Source: Hyphomicrobiales bacterium (lineage in GTDB: Bacteria > Pseudomonadota > Alphaproteobacteria > MED-G09). From it: 33,193 nt of DNA. The notes beneath the pieces are model-generated. The model was not told the DNA's origin. It did no database searches and saw only the letters and a list, made by a program, of their open reading frames with translations. The stretch spans positions 145,001 through 178,193 of the forward strand of contig JAOLDG010000003.1 of the NCBI GenBank assembly GCA_028339975.1, written 5' to 3'. Of this stretch, positions 16,466 through 24,089 are shown in pieces; within the stretch, counting starts at the first letter, position 1; every line of letters begins with the position of its first letter. A program made the position numbers and the translations under genes.

Positions 16466-17626
16466 ATGACTAAGGATAAAAAAGGTTTTGATACAAGAGC
16501 CATTCATGCTGGACAAAAAAATGACCCAGTGACAGGTGCAGTCATGACACCCATTTATGCAACTTCAACATACGCTCAAGAAAGCCCCGGTGTTCATAAA
16601 GGTTATGAATATTCTCGAACATCCAATCCAACTAGAAGAGCCTTAGAAGATTGCATGGCTAGTCTTGAAAATGGAGATCAGGGTTTTGCATTTGCTTCTG
16701 GTATGGCTGCCACTTCAACTATTTTAGAGTTGCTGGATTCTGGTGATCATATTATTGCATCTGATGATCTTTATGGCGGAACTTATAGACTTATGGAGGA
16801 TGTTAGAAAAAGGACATCTTCATTAGAGTTTAGTTTTGTTGATTTCTCAAAAACCTCAAATATTCTAGAGGCGATTAGGCCAAATACTAAAATGTTATGG
16901 CTTGAAACTCCGTCAAACCCACTTTTAAAAATTACGGATTTAGAGGCCGTTTCCTCTTCGATAAAAGAAAAAAATATTATAAAGGTTTGTGATAATACTT
17001 TTTCATCACCACGAATTCAGCAACCATTGGATTTAGGTTTTGATATTGTTATGCATTCGGCTACCAAGTATATAGGCGGACATTCAGATGTTGTGGCTGG
17101 CCTAGCGGTTACATCTAAAAAAAGAAATGATCTATCGGAAAGACTTGCTTATTTAATAAATGCTAGCGGTGGTATGGCCGGCCCCTTCGATAGCTTCCTT
17201 CTTTTGAGAAGCCTTAAAACATTATCTATTAGGATGGAAAAACACTCTGAAAATGCTCAGCTTGTTGCTGAATTTTTAGAAAACCATCCATTAGTCTCTA
17301 AGACAATATATCCTGGCCTAAGGAGTCACCCAGAACACGAGATTGCAAAAAAACAAATGAATTTATTTGGTGGAATGGTTACTTTTGTAGTTTCAGGAGG
17401 ATTACCACATGCAAAAAAACTACTTGAAAGCTTAAAGGTATTTACTTTAGCTGAAAGTTTGGGGGGTGCAGAAAGTTTAGCAGAGCATCCTGCAATAATG
17501 ACACACGCCTCTATACCAAAAGAAACTCGAGAAGCATTGGGTATAGATGATGGACTTATTCGTCTATCAGTTGGTATTGAGACTGCTGAGGATTTAATAA
17601 ACGACTTAAAAAATGCAATTGAATAG
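16466..17626 (+). CDS. Cystathionine gamma-lyase / gamma-synthase family PLP enzyme
   Basis: A 386-residue Cys/Met metabolism PLP enzyme with Lys201 in SATKYIGGHSD as the PLP lysine, YSRTSNPTR (49-57) for the phosphate of the neighbouring subunit, and ASGMAA (77-82). Start GFDTRAIHAGQ and length are typical. It could be gamma-lyase (cystathionine to cysteine, ammonia and 2-oxobutyrate) or gamma-synthase. The operon with cbs favours gamma-lyase, completing reverse transsulfuration; sequence motifs alone do not decide. Its stop is one base from the convergent monooxygenase stop, leaving no room for a terminator. Confidence 0.88.
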   Translation: MTKDKKGFDTRAIHAGQKNDPVTGAVMTPIYATSTYAQESPGVHKGYEYSRTSNPTRRALEDCMASLENGDQGFAFASGMAATSTILELLDSGDHIIASDDLYGGTYRLMEDVRKRTSSLEFSFVDFSKTSNILEAIRPNTKMLWLETPSNPLLKITDLEAVSSSIKEKNIIKVCDNTFSSPRIQQPLDLGFDIVMHSATKYIGGHSDVVAGLAVTSKKRNDLSERLAYLINASGGMAGPFDSFLLLRSLKTLSIRMEKHSENAQLVAEFLENHPLVSKTIYPGLRSHPEHEIAKKQMNLFGGMVTFVVSGGLPHAKKLLESLKVFTLAESLGGAESLAEHPAIMTHASIPKETREALGIDDGLIRLSVGIETAEDLINDLKNAIE

Positions 17627-17627
17627 T

Positions 17628-18830
17628 TTACTTTAATCTTACATTGAAGGCGTTATATTTATAAACCCATCTAGATTTTATTAAAATAAATGGTATCAGG
17701 CGGCTTATTGAATATAAGCCTGAATAAACTAGAATTCTTAGAATTGGATTTTTTAAGTGGAATAACTTCGTATTAAATTTTGAAGCTCTCTGCAAATTCT
17801 CGGATCTTTTTTTTCTATTTTTTTGAAATTTTTTCAATGCAGAATATGGATCACCTTTAAAAGCTACAATCGATCTGTACAGAATAATAGCATCCTCCAT
17901 TGCAGAATTAGCACCTTGACCGTAAGAAGGTGACATTGGATGTGACGCATCACCAATGATGACGGCCCGACTTGAAATCCAATTGGGAAGAGACTCTCTT
18001 TCAAATAAACCCCATTTGTATGGTATCTCTATATTTTTTACTATTTCCTCTACTGTTTTATTCCATCCCTTGAAGTCATTTTCGAGTTCCTTTTTATTTC
18101 CGACCTTGTGCCATGATTCATCCAGCCAATCCTTTTTTCTTAGTGTTCCGATAAAGTTAAGAACTTTGTGTTTCTTAATAGGGTAATGGACAAAATGAGA
18201 GTTTTTACCCATCCATATTGTTGTAGAAAGTTTTTGCGTTTGGCTTGAGAGTTTTTTCATATCCACCAAACCTCGCCACGCAATAATACCAGAAAATTTA
18301 TTTTTAGAATTAGGTAGCATAATCTTTCTAACAGATGAATTTATTCCATCACAACCCACTAGTAAGGATCCCTCAACTGACTTTTGATTATTAAAGTGAA
18401 CTAGAACAGAACCATTTTTTTCTGAAAAATTTTCGAACGAATAATCTGTAAAAATTATATTTGCATTAATTTTATTAATGGCACCCTTTAAAGTATCAAT
18501 AAGGTCGTTGCGCTGCATTTGAAGAAATGGATAGTTATAAAATTTCTCACTACTATTATTTAAATTTTGTTTGGCGACAATTATGCCTTTTTTATGAGTC
18601 CTTAGTTCAAGCGAAATTGGTTTGCTGGCAAGGCTAATGATTTTCTCCTTAAGCCCTAAATTAAATAAAATTGAATTTCCATTGGGACTTATATTAATAC
18701 CAGCTCCTGGCTGATTAATTTCTTTTTCTTTTTCAAATAAGATAACAGGGACGCCATTTTTTAAGAGTATTAGGCATAACGTTAACCCGCTAATACCGGC
18801 GCCAATTATAACTATTGGTTTATCTTTCAT
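17628..18830 (-). CDS. FAD-dependent monooxygenase (group A, salicylate hydroxylase-like)
   Basis: A 400-residue single-component flavoprotein hydroxylase using NAD(P)H and oxygen. FAD motifs in order: GAGISG (10-15), the DG motif GCDGINSSVR (159-168) and GDASHPMSPSYGQG (293-306). This is the arrangement of PHBH-type aromatic hydroxylases such as salicylate, 3- or 6-hydroxynicotinate and urate (HpxO-like) enzymes; the substrate is not clear. The C-terminal 60 residues are basic and hydrophobic but no clear membrane helix is seen. It lies 60 bases downstream of the Baeyer-Villiger-type gene on the same strand, so the two are likely co-transcribed. An AGGT just before the ATG is a modest ribosome site. 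Confidence 0.85.
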   Translation of the reverse strand: MKDKPIVIIGAGISGLTLCLILLKNGVPVILFEKEKEINQPGAGINISPNGNSILFNLGLKEKIISLASKPISLELRTHKKGIIVAKQNLNNSSEKFYNYPFLQMQRNDLIDTLKGAINKINANIIFTDYSFENFSEKNGSVLVHFNNQKSVEGSLLVGCDGINSSVRKIMLPNSKNKFSGIIAWRGLVDMKKLSSQTQKLSTTIWMGKNSHFVHYPIKKHKVLNFIGTLRKKDWLDESWHKVGNKKELENDFKGWNKTVEEIVKNIEIPYKWGLFERESLPNWISSRAVIIGDASHPMSPSYGQGANSAMEDAIILYRSIVAFKGDPYSALKKFQKNRKKRSENLQRASKFNTKLFHLKNPILRILVYSGLYSISRLIPFILIKSRWVYKYNAFNVRLK

Positions 18831-18890
18831 ATACCTACCATGTGAAATGAAATTATCATGTTTTCACTTTTAATATCTTTAAAAACCTAA

Positions 18891-20426
18891 TTAATAAGAT
18901 TCTTTTTTAATATCATTGTATTTAAAGTTAGACATCATGAAGTAATACTCAAAACCAAACCCTGGAAAATTATTTAATATCTTTCCATCAGATGTCTTAT
19001 ACCAGCTCTTGCATCCAGCAGCCCAGACTGTCGTAGATAATTTCTTTTGGATGAAGTTATTATACTCTGTCATTGCTTTTTGCTTTACATCAATATGCTT
19101 GAGATTTCTCTTTTTAATATATTTTAAACTTTTTATAATAAATTTAATCTGGCTTTCAATCATGAATATTATTGAAACATGGCCGGTATTGGTATTGGGG
19201 CCGTAGCACATAAAAAAATTAGGAAATTCCGGGACCATAACACCCTTATATGCTTCGGCCCCATTTTTCCATACATCATCTAAATCTTTATCATTAAGAC
19301 CTATAATTTTTACTGGAGATATGAAAATATTTGCCTTAAAGCCTGTTCCATAAATAATTACATCTACATTACTTTTATTACCATCTATTGTTATGATTGA
19401 GTCTTTATTAAATTTTGAGATTTGCTCAGTTTTAAGAAATACATTTTCTCTTTCAAGTGCCGGAAAAAAATCATTGGTTGGTATTACTCTTTTGCAACCA
19501 ACCGGATAGTTAGGCGTAAGCTTATCTCTTAATGATTGATCCGAAATCTGTGCATCAAGTAACATTTTTTGACCTTGTTGATACATTGAAGACATAGTTT
19601 TAATTTTAAAACCCGTTGTTATGTTTGCAATTATGCTTTCAAGAATAGATAAAATTTTGTTTTGTTTATTAAAAAAAGCAAAATAAAGTCTTTCAGCCAT
19701 TACATATTCATAAAGTCTATAAAGCTTTCCAAAAAATGGTAAATTTTTTAAAAGCCATTTTTCTATCTCACTAAATTTACGATCAGGCTTAGGTAGAATC
19801 CAGTTTGGAGTTCTTTGAAAAATAGTTAATTCGTCAACTTCTTTTGCGATTTTAGGAATAAACCCTACCGCACTTGGCCCTGTTCCAATAACGCCAACCT
19901 TTTTTCCCTTTAAATCAATGGAATGGTTCCACTCTGCACTATGAAAGGAGGGACCTTTAAAATCTTCAGACCCTTCAAATTTAGGTGATGTAGGTTTATT
20001 TAATTGTCCAAGACCACTCACCAAAGTCTTTGTTTTATAAATTTCTCCAGTTGAGATATAGATATTCCATAAACTTTCATCTTCATTGAACTCAGCCTTA
20101 AGGACTTCGGAATTAAATTTTATATGAGGTTTAATTTTATATTTTTCAGTTACCATCTCTAGGTAGTCTAATATCTCATATTGTTCGGGATATTTTTTTG
20201 ACCAATTAGGGTTGAGTTCAAATGAGAATGCATAAAAATGTGAAGCAACATCACAACACAATCCAGGGTAAGTATTGTCACGCCAAGTTCCACCTACCGA
20301 GCTCTTTTTTTCTAAAACTAAAAAAGATAAAATATTAGCCTTTAGTAAGTTAACGGCCATTCCTATTCCTGAAATACCTGCCCCAAGCACAATTGAATCA
20401 TATATTTTATTGTTATTACTATCCAT
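18891..20426 (-). CDS. Baeyer-Villiger-type flavin monooxygenase
   Basis: A 511-residue class B flavoprotein monooxygenase that would insert oxygen next to a ketone, or oxygenate N or S, with NADPH. FAD motif GAGISG (15-20), GTWRDNTYPG (46-55), NADP-binding motif GTGPSA (181-186), and the fingerprint FxGxxxHxxxW at 156-166 (FKGPSFHSAEW). The residue after the Trp is Asn rather than the usual Pro or Asp, a small departure from the consensus. Length is in the normal BVMO range. It is divergent from the alcohol dehydrogenase operon over only 75 bases, suggesting joint control. Ketone substrate is inferred from neighbours, not proven. No strong ribosome site precedes the ATG. Confidence 0.88.
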   Translation of the reverse strand: MDSNNNKIYDSIVLGAGISGIGMAVNLLKANILSFLVLEKKSSVGGTWRDNTYPGLCCDVASHFYAFSFELNPNWSKKYPEQYEILDYLEMVTEKYKIKPHIKFNSEVLKAEFNEDESLWNIYISTGEIYKTKTLVSGLGQLNKPTSPKFEGSEDFKGPSFHSAEWNHSIDLKGKKVGVIGTGPSAVGFIPKIAKEVDELTIFQRTPNWILPKPDRKFSEIEKWLLKNLPFFGKLYRLYEYVMAERLYFAFFNKQNKILSILESIIANITTGFKIKTMSSMYQQGQKMLLDAQISDQSLRDKLTPNYPVGCKRVIPTNDFFPALERENVFLKTEQISKFNKDSIITIDGNKSNVDVIIYGTGFKANIFISPVKIIGLNDKDLDDVWKNGAEAYKGVMVPEFPNFFMCYGPNTNTGHVSIIFMIESQIKFIIKSLKYIKKRNLKHIDVKQKAMTEYNNFIQKKLSTTVWAAGCKSWYKTSDGKILNNFPGFGFEYYFMMSNFKYNDIKKESY

Positions 20427-20455
20427 CTTTGGCAGACTATATTTACAAATTAGAT

Positions 20456-20484
20456 TTGCAAGAAAAATAAATAGTGAGTATTAA
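20456..20484 (+). promoter_or_regulatory. Candidate promoter of the dehydrogenase operon
   Basis: TTGCAA (20456-20461), a 17-base spacer and TATTAA (20479-20484) in the 75-base gap between divergent genes. The predicted start, near 20491, would fall at the edge of the ribosome site AAAGGA, so the leader would be very short or the real start lies elsewhere. Confidence 0.35.
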
Positions 20485-20501
20485 ATTTCAAAGGAATTTT
20501 C

Positions 20502-21443
20502 ATGAAAGCAGTAAATTATTCAGAAGGGAAGGTCAATATTCTTAATGTTCCTAAACCATCCGGTGACGGAATTATAGTTAATATTAGTTCATGTGGTATT
20601 TGTGGAACTGATATGGATTTACTAAAAAATAAAGGTCATTTTTCTCATATCGCAGGACATGAAATGTCTGGTCGTTTAGAGGATGGAACTTTAGTGGCAA
20701 TTGAGCCTTTGGATTATTGTGGTGATTGCCCTGAATGTGCATCTGGGAGTTATAATCTATGTTCAAATGATAAATTTGAAATGATTGGTTTAACCTCTAA
20801 CGGAGGGATGGCAGAACAACTTATAGTCCCAGAGCATTGTATAGTTAAGTTAAATCAAGAGATTGATACCAAGACATCATGTCTTATAGAACCTATTGCT
20901 GTAGCCGTTCATGGCTACGTTATAACTGAAACTCAACCAAGTGACAGGGTTGCTGTTATAGGCGGTGGTTCAATAGGACAATGTGCAGTTTTTGCTGCAA
21001 AAGCTATGGGTTGTGAAGTAGATCTCCATGCTCGATATGACCACCAGATGGAGGCAGCAGAGTTTTGTAATGTTAAAAAGCCTTCTGGAGTATATGATAG
21101 GGTTGTTGATTGTGTTGGCTCAGCTGAGGCTCTTGAAACTTCCGTAGAACTTATTAAGCCCCAAGGAAAAATTATTGGTTTAGCGGTTGCTTGGGATGAT
21201 ATAAAGCTGCCTGGTTTTGGCACAATTAATAAAGAGGCCTCTTATCATTCTTCAAGATGTTATGGGATGGGACCAAACGGAAGAGATATAGATATAGCTG
21301 CAAAAATGCTTTTTGATTTTCCTGAAATGGCCTCGAAAATAATTACTCACAGGTTTCCCATTGACTCAGCAGTTGAGGCATTCAAGATTGCAGATGATAG
21401 AAAATCAGGTTCTATAAAAGTAGTTTTAGATATAAATATTTAA
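20502..21443 (+). CDS. Zinc-dependent alcohol dehydrogenase (MDR family)
   Basis: A 313-residue medium-chain dehydrogenase. Catalytic zinc site: Cys34 in CGICGTD and GHE (52-54). Structural zinc: Cys73, 76, 79 and 87 in CGDCPECASGSYNLC. The Rossmann motif GGGSIG follows in VAVIGGGSIGQ. It is about 30-40 residues shorter than typical 345-residue family members, mostly in the cofactor domain, but no key motif is lost. It probably interconverts an alcohol and a ketone or aldehyde with NAD(P). It starts an operon with the FMN dehydrogenase and hydrolase genes. AAAGGA before the ATG is a good ribosome site. Substrate unknown. Confidence 0.87.
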   Translation: MKAVNYSEGKVNILNVPKPSGDGIIVNISSCGICGTDMDLLKNKGHFSHIAGHEMSGRLEDGTLVAIEPLDYCGDCPECASGSYNLCSNDKFEMIGLTSNGGMAEQLIVPEHCIVKLNQEIDTKTSCLIEPIAVAVHGYVITETQPSDRVAVIGGGSIGQCAVFAAKAMGCEVDLHARYDHQMEAAEFCNVKKPSGVYDRVVDCVGSAEALETSVELIKPQGKIIGLAVAWDDIKLPGFGTINKEASYHSSRCYGMGPNGRDIDIAAKMLFDFPEMASKIITHRFPIDSAVEAFKIADDRKSGSIKVVLDINI

Positions 21444-21469
21444 TTCATAAATTTAATAACGGAAATAAG

Positions 21470-22636
21470 TTGGCTAAATATTACAATATCGATGACTTAA
21501 GGCTTTTAGCAAAAAAAAGAGTACCTCAAGCTGTTTTTGACTATGCAGATGGAGCCGCAGAGGATGAGAGCACTAAGGAAAATAATCGAAGCGCATTTCA
21601 AAAATGGAAATTTATTCCCGATGTTCTTATTGATGTTTCTGAAGTTGATACTCACACTAAAGTTCTAGAAACAGATATGCCTTATCCTTTTGCTTTAGGA
21701 CCAACGGCAATTTCATATCTTTTCCATCACGCAGGAGAGCCAGCGGTAGCTAGAGCAGCCTCAAAAAGAAACTTTCCTTCAACTCTATCGTCAATTGCAA
21801 GTACAAATATTGAAGATTATGCAGAATCATCAAATGGATCAGTTTGGTTCCAGATGTATGTATGGAAGAATAGAGAAATAAGTCATGATTTTATAAAACG
21901 TTGTAAAGCAAGTAATTATAAAGCAATAATGTTAACGGTTGATGTTCCTGTTGGTGGAAAAAGAGAAAGAGATCTTAGGAGTGGCATGACTGTTCCACCT
22001 CAATTAACCTTGGCATCAATAATTGATGCTGCCTTTCACCCTCATTGGTGGTGGAATTTTATTTTTGGTCCAAAAATATCCTTTGCTAATGTTAAGGAAC
22101 GGTTTACAGGAAAAAAACAAAAACTAAGTAATATTATGACCTATATGAATCAACAATTTGACCCGACCGTTACATGGGAGGAGGCAAAAGAGATTGCATC
22201 TATGTGGGGAGGACCATTTGCTATTAAAGGTCTTATGACTCCCGAAGATGCAGAAAAGGCTATAGAGATTGGTGCTTCAGCAATTGTTATTTCAAACCAT
22301 GGTGGGCGCCAACTAGATAGCGCAGCTGCTCCGTTGGATGTACTTCCAGAAATTGCCGAGAGAGTTAATGGAAGAGTTGAGATATTAATTGATGGAGGAA
22401 TCAGACGGGGTTCTGATATAGTTAAGGCTATTGCACTTGGAGCTGACGCCTGCTTAATCGGAAGGCCTTGGGTCTATGGTTTAGCTGCAAAAGGAGAAGA
22501 AGGCGTGGGAATAGCTATCGATGTTTTGGCTTCTGAAGTAAAAAGAACACTTCAATTACTTGGTTGCAAAAGTATTAAAGATATTAAAAGAAAGCATATT
22601 AGATTAACTAAATCCTTTACAGAAAATTTAGATTAA
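21470..22636 (+). CDS. FMN-dependent alpha-hydroxyacid dehydrogenase (LldD-like)
   Basis: Oxidises an L-2-hydroxyacid such as lactate, glycolate or mandelate to the 2-oxoacid. A 388-residue TIM barrel with the family signature SNHGGRQLD, catalytic His277 and Arg280, FMN-binding Lys253 (AIKGLM), TVDVPVGGKRERD (156-168), and the phosphate loop IDGGIRRGSD followed by IGRPWVYG. The start is TTG at 21470 (MAKYYNIDDL, matching the family N-terminus) with GGAA a few bases upstream. It lies 26 bases after the alcohol dehydrogenase and 2 before the hydrolase, so one operon is likely. L-lactate dehydrogenase is the usual label, but length and signature do not fix the substrate. Confidence 0.9.
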   Translation: MAKYYNIDDLRLLAKKRVPQAVFDYADGAAEDESTKENNRSAFQKWKFIPDVLIDVSEVDTHTKVLETDMPYPFALGPTAISYLFHHAGEPAVARAASKRNFPSTLSSIASTNIEDYAESSNGSVWFQMYVWKNREISHDFIKRCKASNYKAIMLTVDVPVGGKRERDLRSGMTVPPQLTLASIIDAAFHPHWWWNFIFGPKISFANVKERFTGKKQKLSNIMTYMNQQFDPTVTWEEAKEIASMWGGPFAIKGLMTPEDAEKAIEIGASAIVISNHGGRQLDSAAAPLDVLPEIAERVNGRVEILIDGGIRRGSDIVKAIALGADACLIGRPWVYGLAAKGEEGVGIAIDVLASEVKRTLQLLGCKSIKDIKRKHIRLTKSFTENLD

Positions 22637-22638
22637 AA

Positions 22639-23925
22639 ATGTATCAAAAAAAAATTAATAATTATGAACAAAGTTCAAAAAAAGAATTCGATCTGGGGTT
22701 TGATAGTGAGAAACTGTCATATATACCCAACTATTTTTCTTCTTATATAGATAAAGGAAAACTACCTAATATTACTTTGTTAGTTGCTCGAAATAATGAA
22801 ATTGCTCATCTTTCATCACAGGGCTATTCAAGCGTTGAAAGTAAAAAACCAATCCAAAATAACTCTATCTATCGATTTTATTCAATGACTAAGCCTATAA
22901 CCTCCGTAGCAATAATGATGCTTTATGAAAAGGGATTGCTTCGTCTAGAGCATGAGGTATCGAGATACCTACCGGAATTTAAAGATGTTAAGGTTTGGGA
23001 TGAAGGTACCATTGACAACTATAAAGTTCGTTCACCTTCTCAGCCAATGCTTATCAAAGACTTATTAACTCATACATCAGGCTTAACCTATGGATTTATG
23101 ACAGGGCATCCAGTTATTAAACTCTATAATACCAGTGGTATTGCTTCAGCTAAAAATCATGAAACTAAAAAAGAAATGGACCTTGAGGAATTCTCACATA
23201 CAGCATCTTCATTGCCACTGCTATTTGACCCCGGTTCTAAATGGCATTATTCAATTTCAATTGATATCTTAGGTCGCGTTATTGAAGTTATTTCAGGTGA
23301 TACATTTGATAATTTTCTTAAAAAGTATATTTTTAATCCACTAAATATGGTTGATACTGATTTTTTTGTTCCCGAAGAAAAACATGAAAGATTTGTTGAT
23401 TGTTATCAAGAGCTTGTTTCTAAAACGGGTAATAAATTAAAACGCTGCTTTAAGGGCGGTGAAGATATTTACTCAAAGCCGAGAAATTTTTTATCTGGAG
23501 GAGGTGGGCTTTGTTCAACACTCGCAGACTATGCAAATTTTTGTCAAATGTTACTAAACAACGGATCATTTTTGGGGCAACAAATACTTAGTCCTATAAC
23601 CGTTAATTATATGAGAAGAAATCATCTTCCAAATAATCAGACAATGAGGGACATGGGTGATGATAGTTTTTCAGAGGTAATGTATGATGGTGCTGGCTTC
23701 GGTCTAGGATTTTCACCCTTAATTGACTCTGTTAAATCTCTTAGCCCAGTTTCCGAGGGTTCGATCTCATGGGGTGGCATGGCTAGTACTTTCTTTTGGG
23801 TTGACCCTAAGGAGAATTTTTTTGCTATTCTTCTCACGCAGTTAATTCCTTCGGGTCGATATCCAATAAGGGCACAGACACAGACACTTGTTTACTCAGC
23901 ACTAAAGGATCTTAATAAAAATTAG
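22639..23925 (+). CDS. Serine hydrolase, class C beta-lactamase fold (EstB-like)
   Basis: A 428-residue hydrolase of the beta-lactamase/penicillin-binding family. Active-site Ser82 and Lys85 are in YSMTKP, Tyr204 in WHYSISIDILG, and SWGGMASTFFWVDP near 373 takes the place of the KTG box. The WHYS-x3-D-x-LG form is usual in family VIII esterases rather than true beta-lactamases, and no signal peptide is seen, so a cytoplasmic esterase or lactonase is more likely than antibiotic resistance. Beside a Baeyer-Villiger-type enzyme it could open an ester or lactone product; that link is inferred. Starts two bases after the preceding stop. Confidence 0.85.
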   Translation: MYQKKINNYEQSSKKEFDLGFDSEKLSYIPNYFSSYIDKGKLPNITLLVARNNEIAHLSSQGYSSVESKKPIQNNSIYRFYSMTKPITSVAIMMLYEKGLLRLEHEVSRYLPEFKDVKVWDEGTIDNYKVRSPSQPMLIKDLLTHTSGLTYGFMTGHPVIKLYNTSGIASAKNHETKKEMDLEEFSHTASSLPLLFDPGSKWHYSISIDILGRVIEVISGDTFDNFLKKYIFNPLNMVDTDFFVPEEKHERFVDCYQELVSKTGNKLKRCFKGGEDIYSKPRNFLSGGGGLCSTLADYANFCQMLLNNGSFLGQQILSPITVNYMRRNHLPNNQTMRDMGDDSFSEVMYDGAGFGLGFSPLIDSVKSLSPVSEGSISWGGMASTFFWVDPKENFFAILLTQLIPSGRYPIRAQTQTLVYSALKDLNKN

Positions 23926-23931
23926 TAGACT

Positions 23932-23959
23932 TTGATATTTAATAACTGTAAATTGTAAT
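23932..23959 (+). promoter_or_regulatory. Candidate promoter of metY
   Basis: TTGATA (23932-23937), a 16-base spacer and TGTAAT (23954-23959) lie just after the preceding stop codon. The predicted RNA start, near 23966, falls a few bases before the SAM-II aptamer, as expected for a riboswitch leader. Confidence 0.5.
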
Positions 23960-23974
23960 TTCCTTGAAAAAGGA

Positions 23975-24025
23975 CGTGGTGATTTGAGCCAGTCGGCTTG
24001 CGACCATGTTAAAAAAATCGCTAAA
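23975..24025 (+). ncRNA. SAM-II riboswitch aptamer
   Basis: Binds S-adenosylmethionine and lowers expression of the downstream methionine gene. P1: CGTGGT (23975-23980) pairs with ACCATG (24003-24008). The pseudoknot strand GATTT (23981-23985) pairs with AAATC (24015-24019). Conserved SAM-II signatures are in place: GGTGATTTG, GGCTTGC, GTTAAA and the closing GCTAAA (24020-24025). An extra small hairpin AGCC/GGCT (23987-23990, 23995-23998) sits in the first loop, as in other SAM-II members. The gene downstream is metY, a classic SAM-II target. Recognition is from the consensus as I remember it, supported by exact pairing. Confidence 0.92.
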
Positions 24026-24039
24026 AGAGACTGGGGGAT

Positions 24040-24063
24040 ACCCGGATAAATCCGGGTTTTTTT
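24040..24063 (+). terminator. Rho-independent terminator in the metY leader
   Basis: ACCCGGA (24040-24046) and TCCGGGT (24051-24057) pair perfectly around a TAAA loop, followed by seven T (24057-24063). It lies 14 bases after the aptamer and before the metY start, so it can act as the expression platform. I see no obvious competing antiterminator for its stem. Confidence 0.88.
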
Positions 24064-24087
24064 ATCTCTCAGTAAAAAAGGAGATAA
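24062..24087 (+). promoter_or_regulatory. Hairpin covering the metY Shine-Dalgarno sequence
   Basis: TTATCTC (24062-24068) is exactly complementary to GAGATAA (24081-24087), with a 12-base loop. The stem includes most of the ribosome site GGAG (24080-24083) and ends two bases before the ATG. Its 5' arm shares the last two T of the terminator run. Confidence 0.6.
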
Positions 24088-24089
24088 AA

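Noticed and set aside
22639-23925. Antibiotic resistance beta-lactamase
   Set aside because: No signal peptide, no KTG box, and the WHYS-x3-D-x-LG form fits family VIII esterases better.
24006-24089. An upstream ATG that would lengthen MetY by 28 residues
   Set aside because: It starts inside the SAM-II aptamer and reads through the terminator; ATG 24090 has a proper ribosome site and the family N-terminus.
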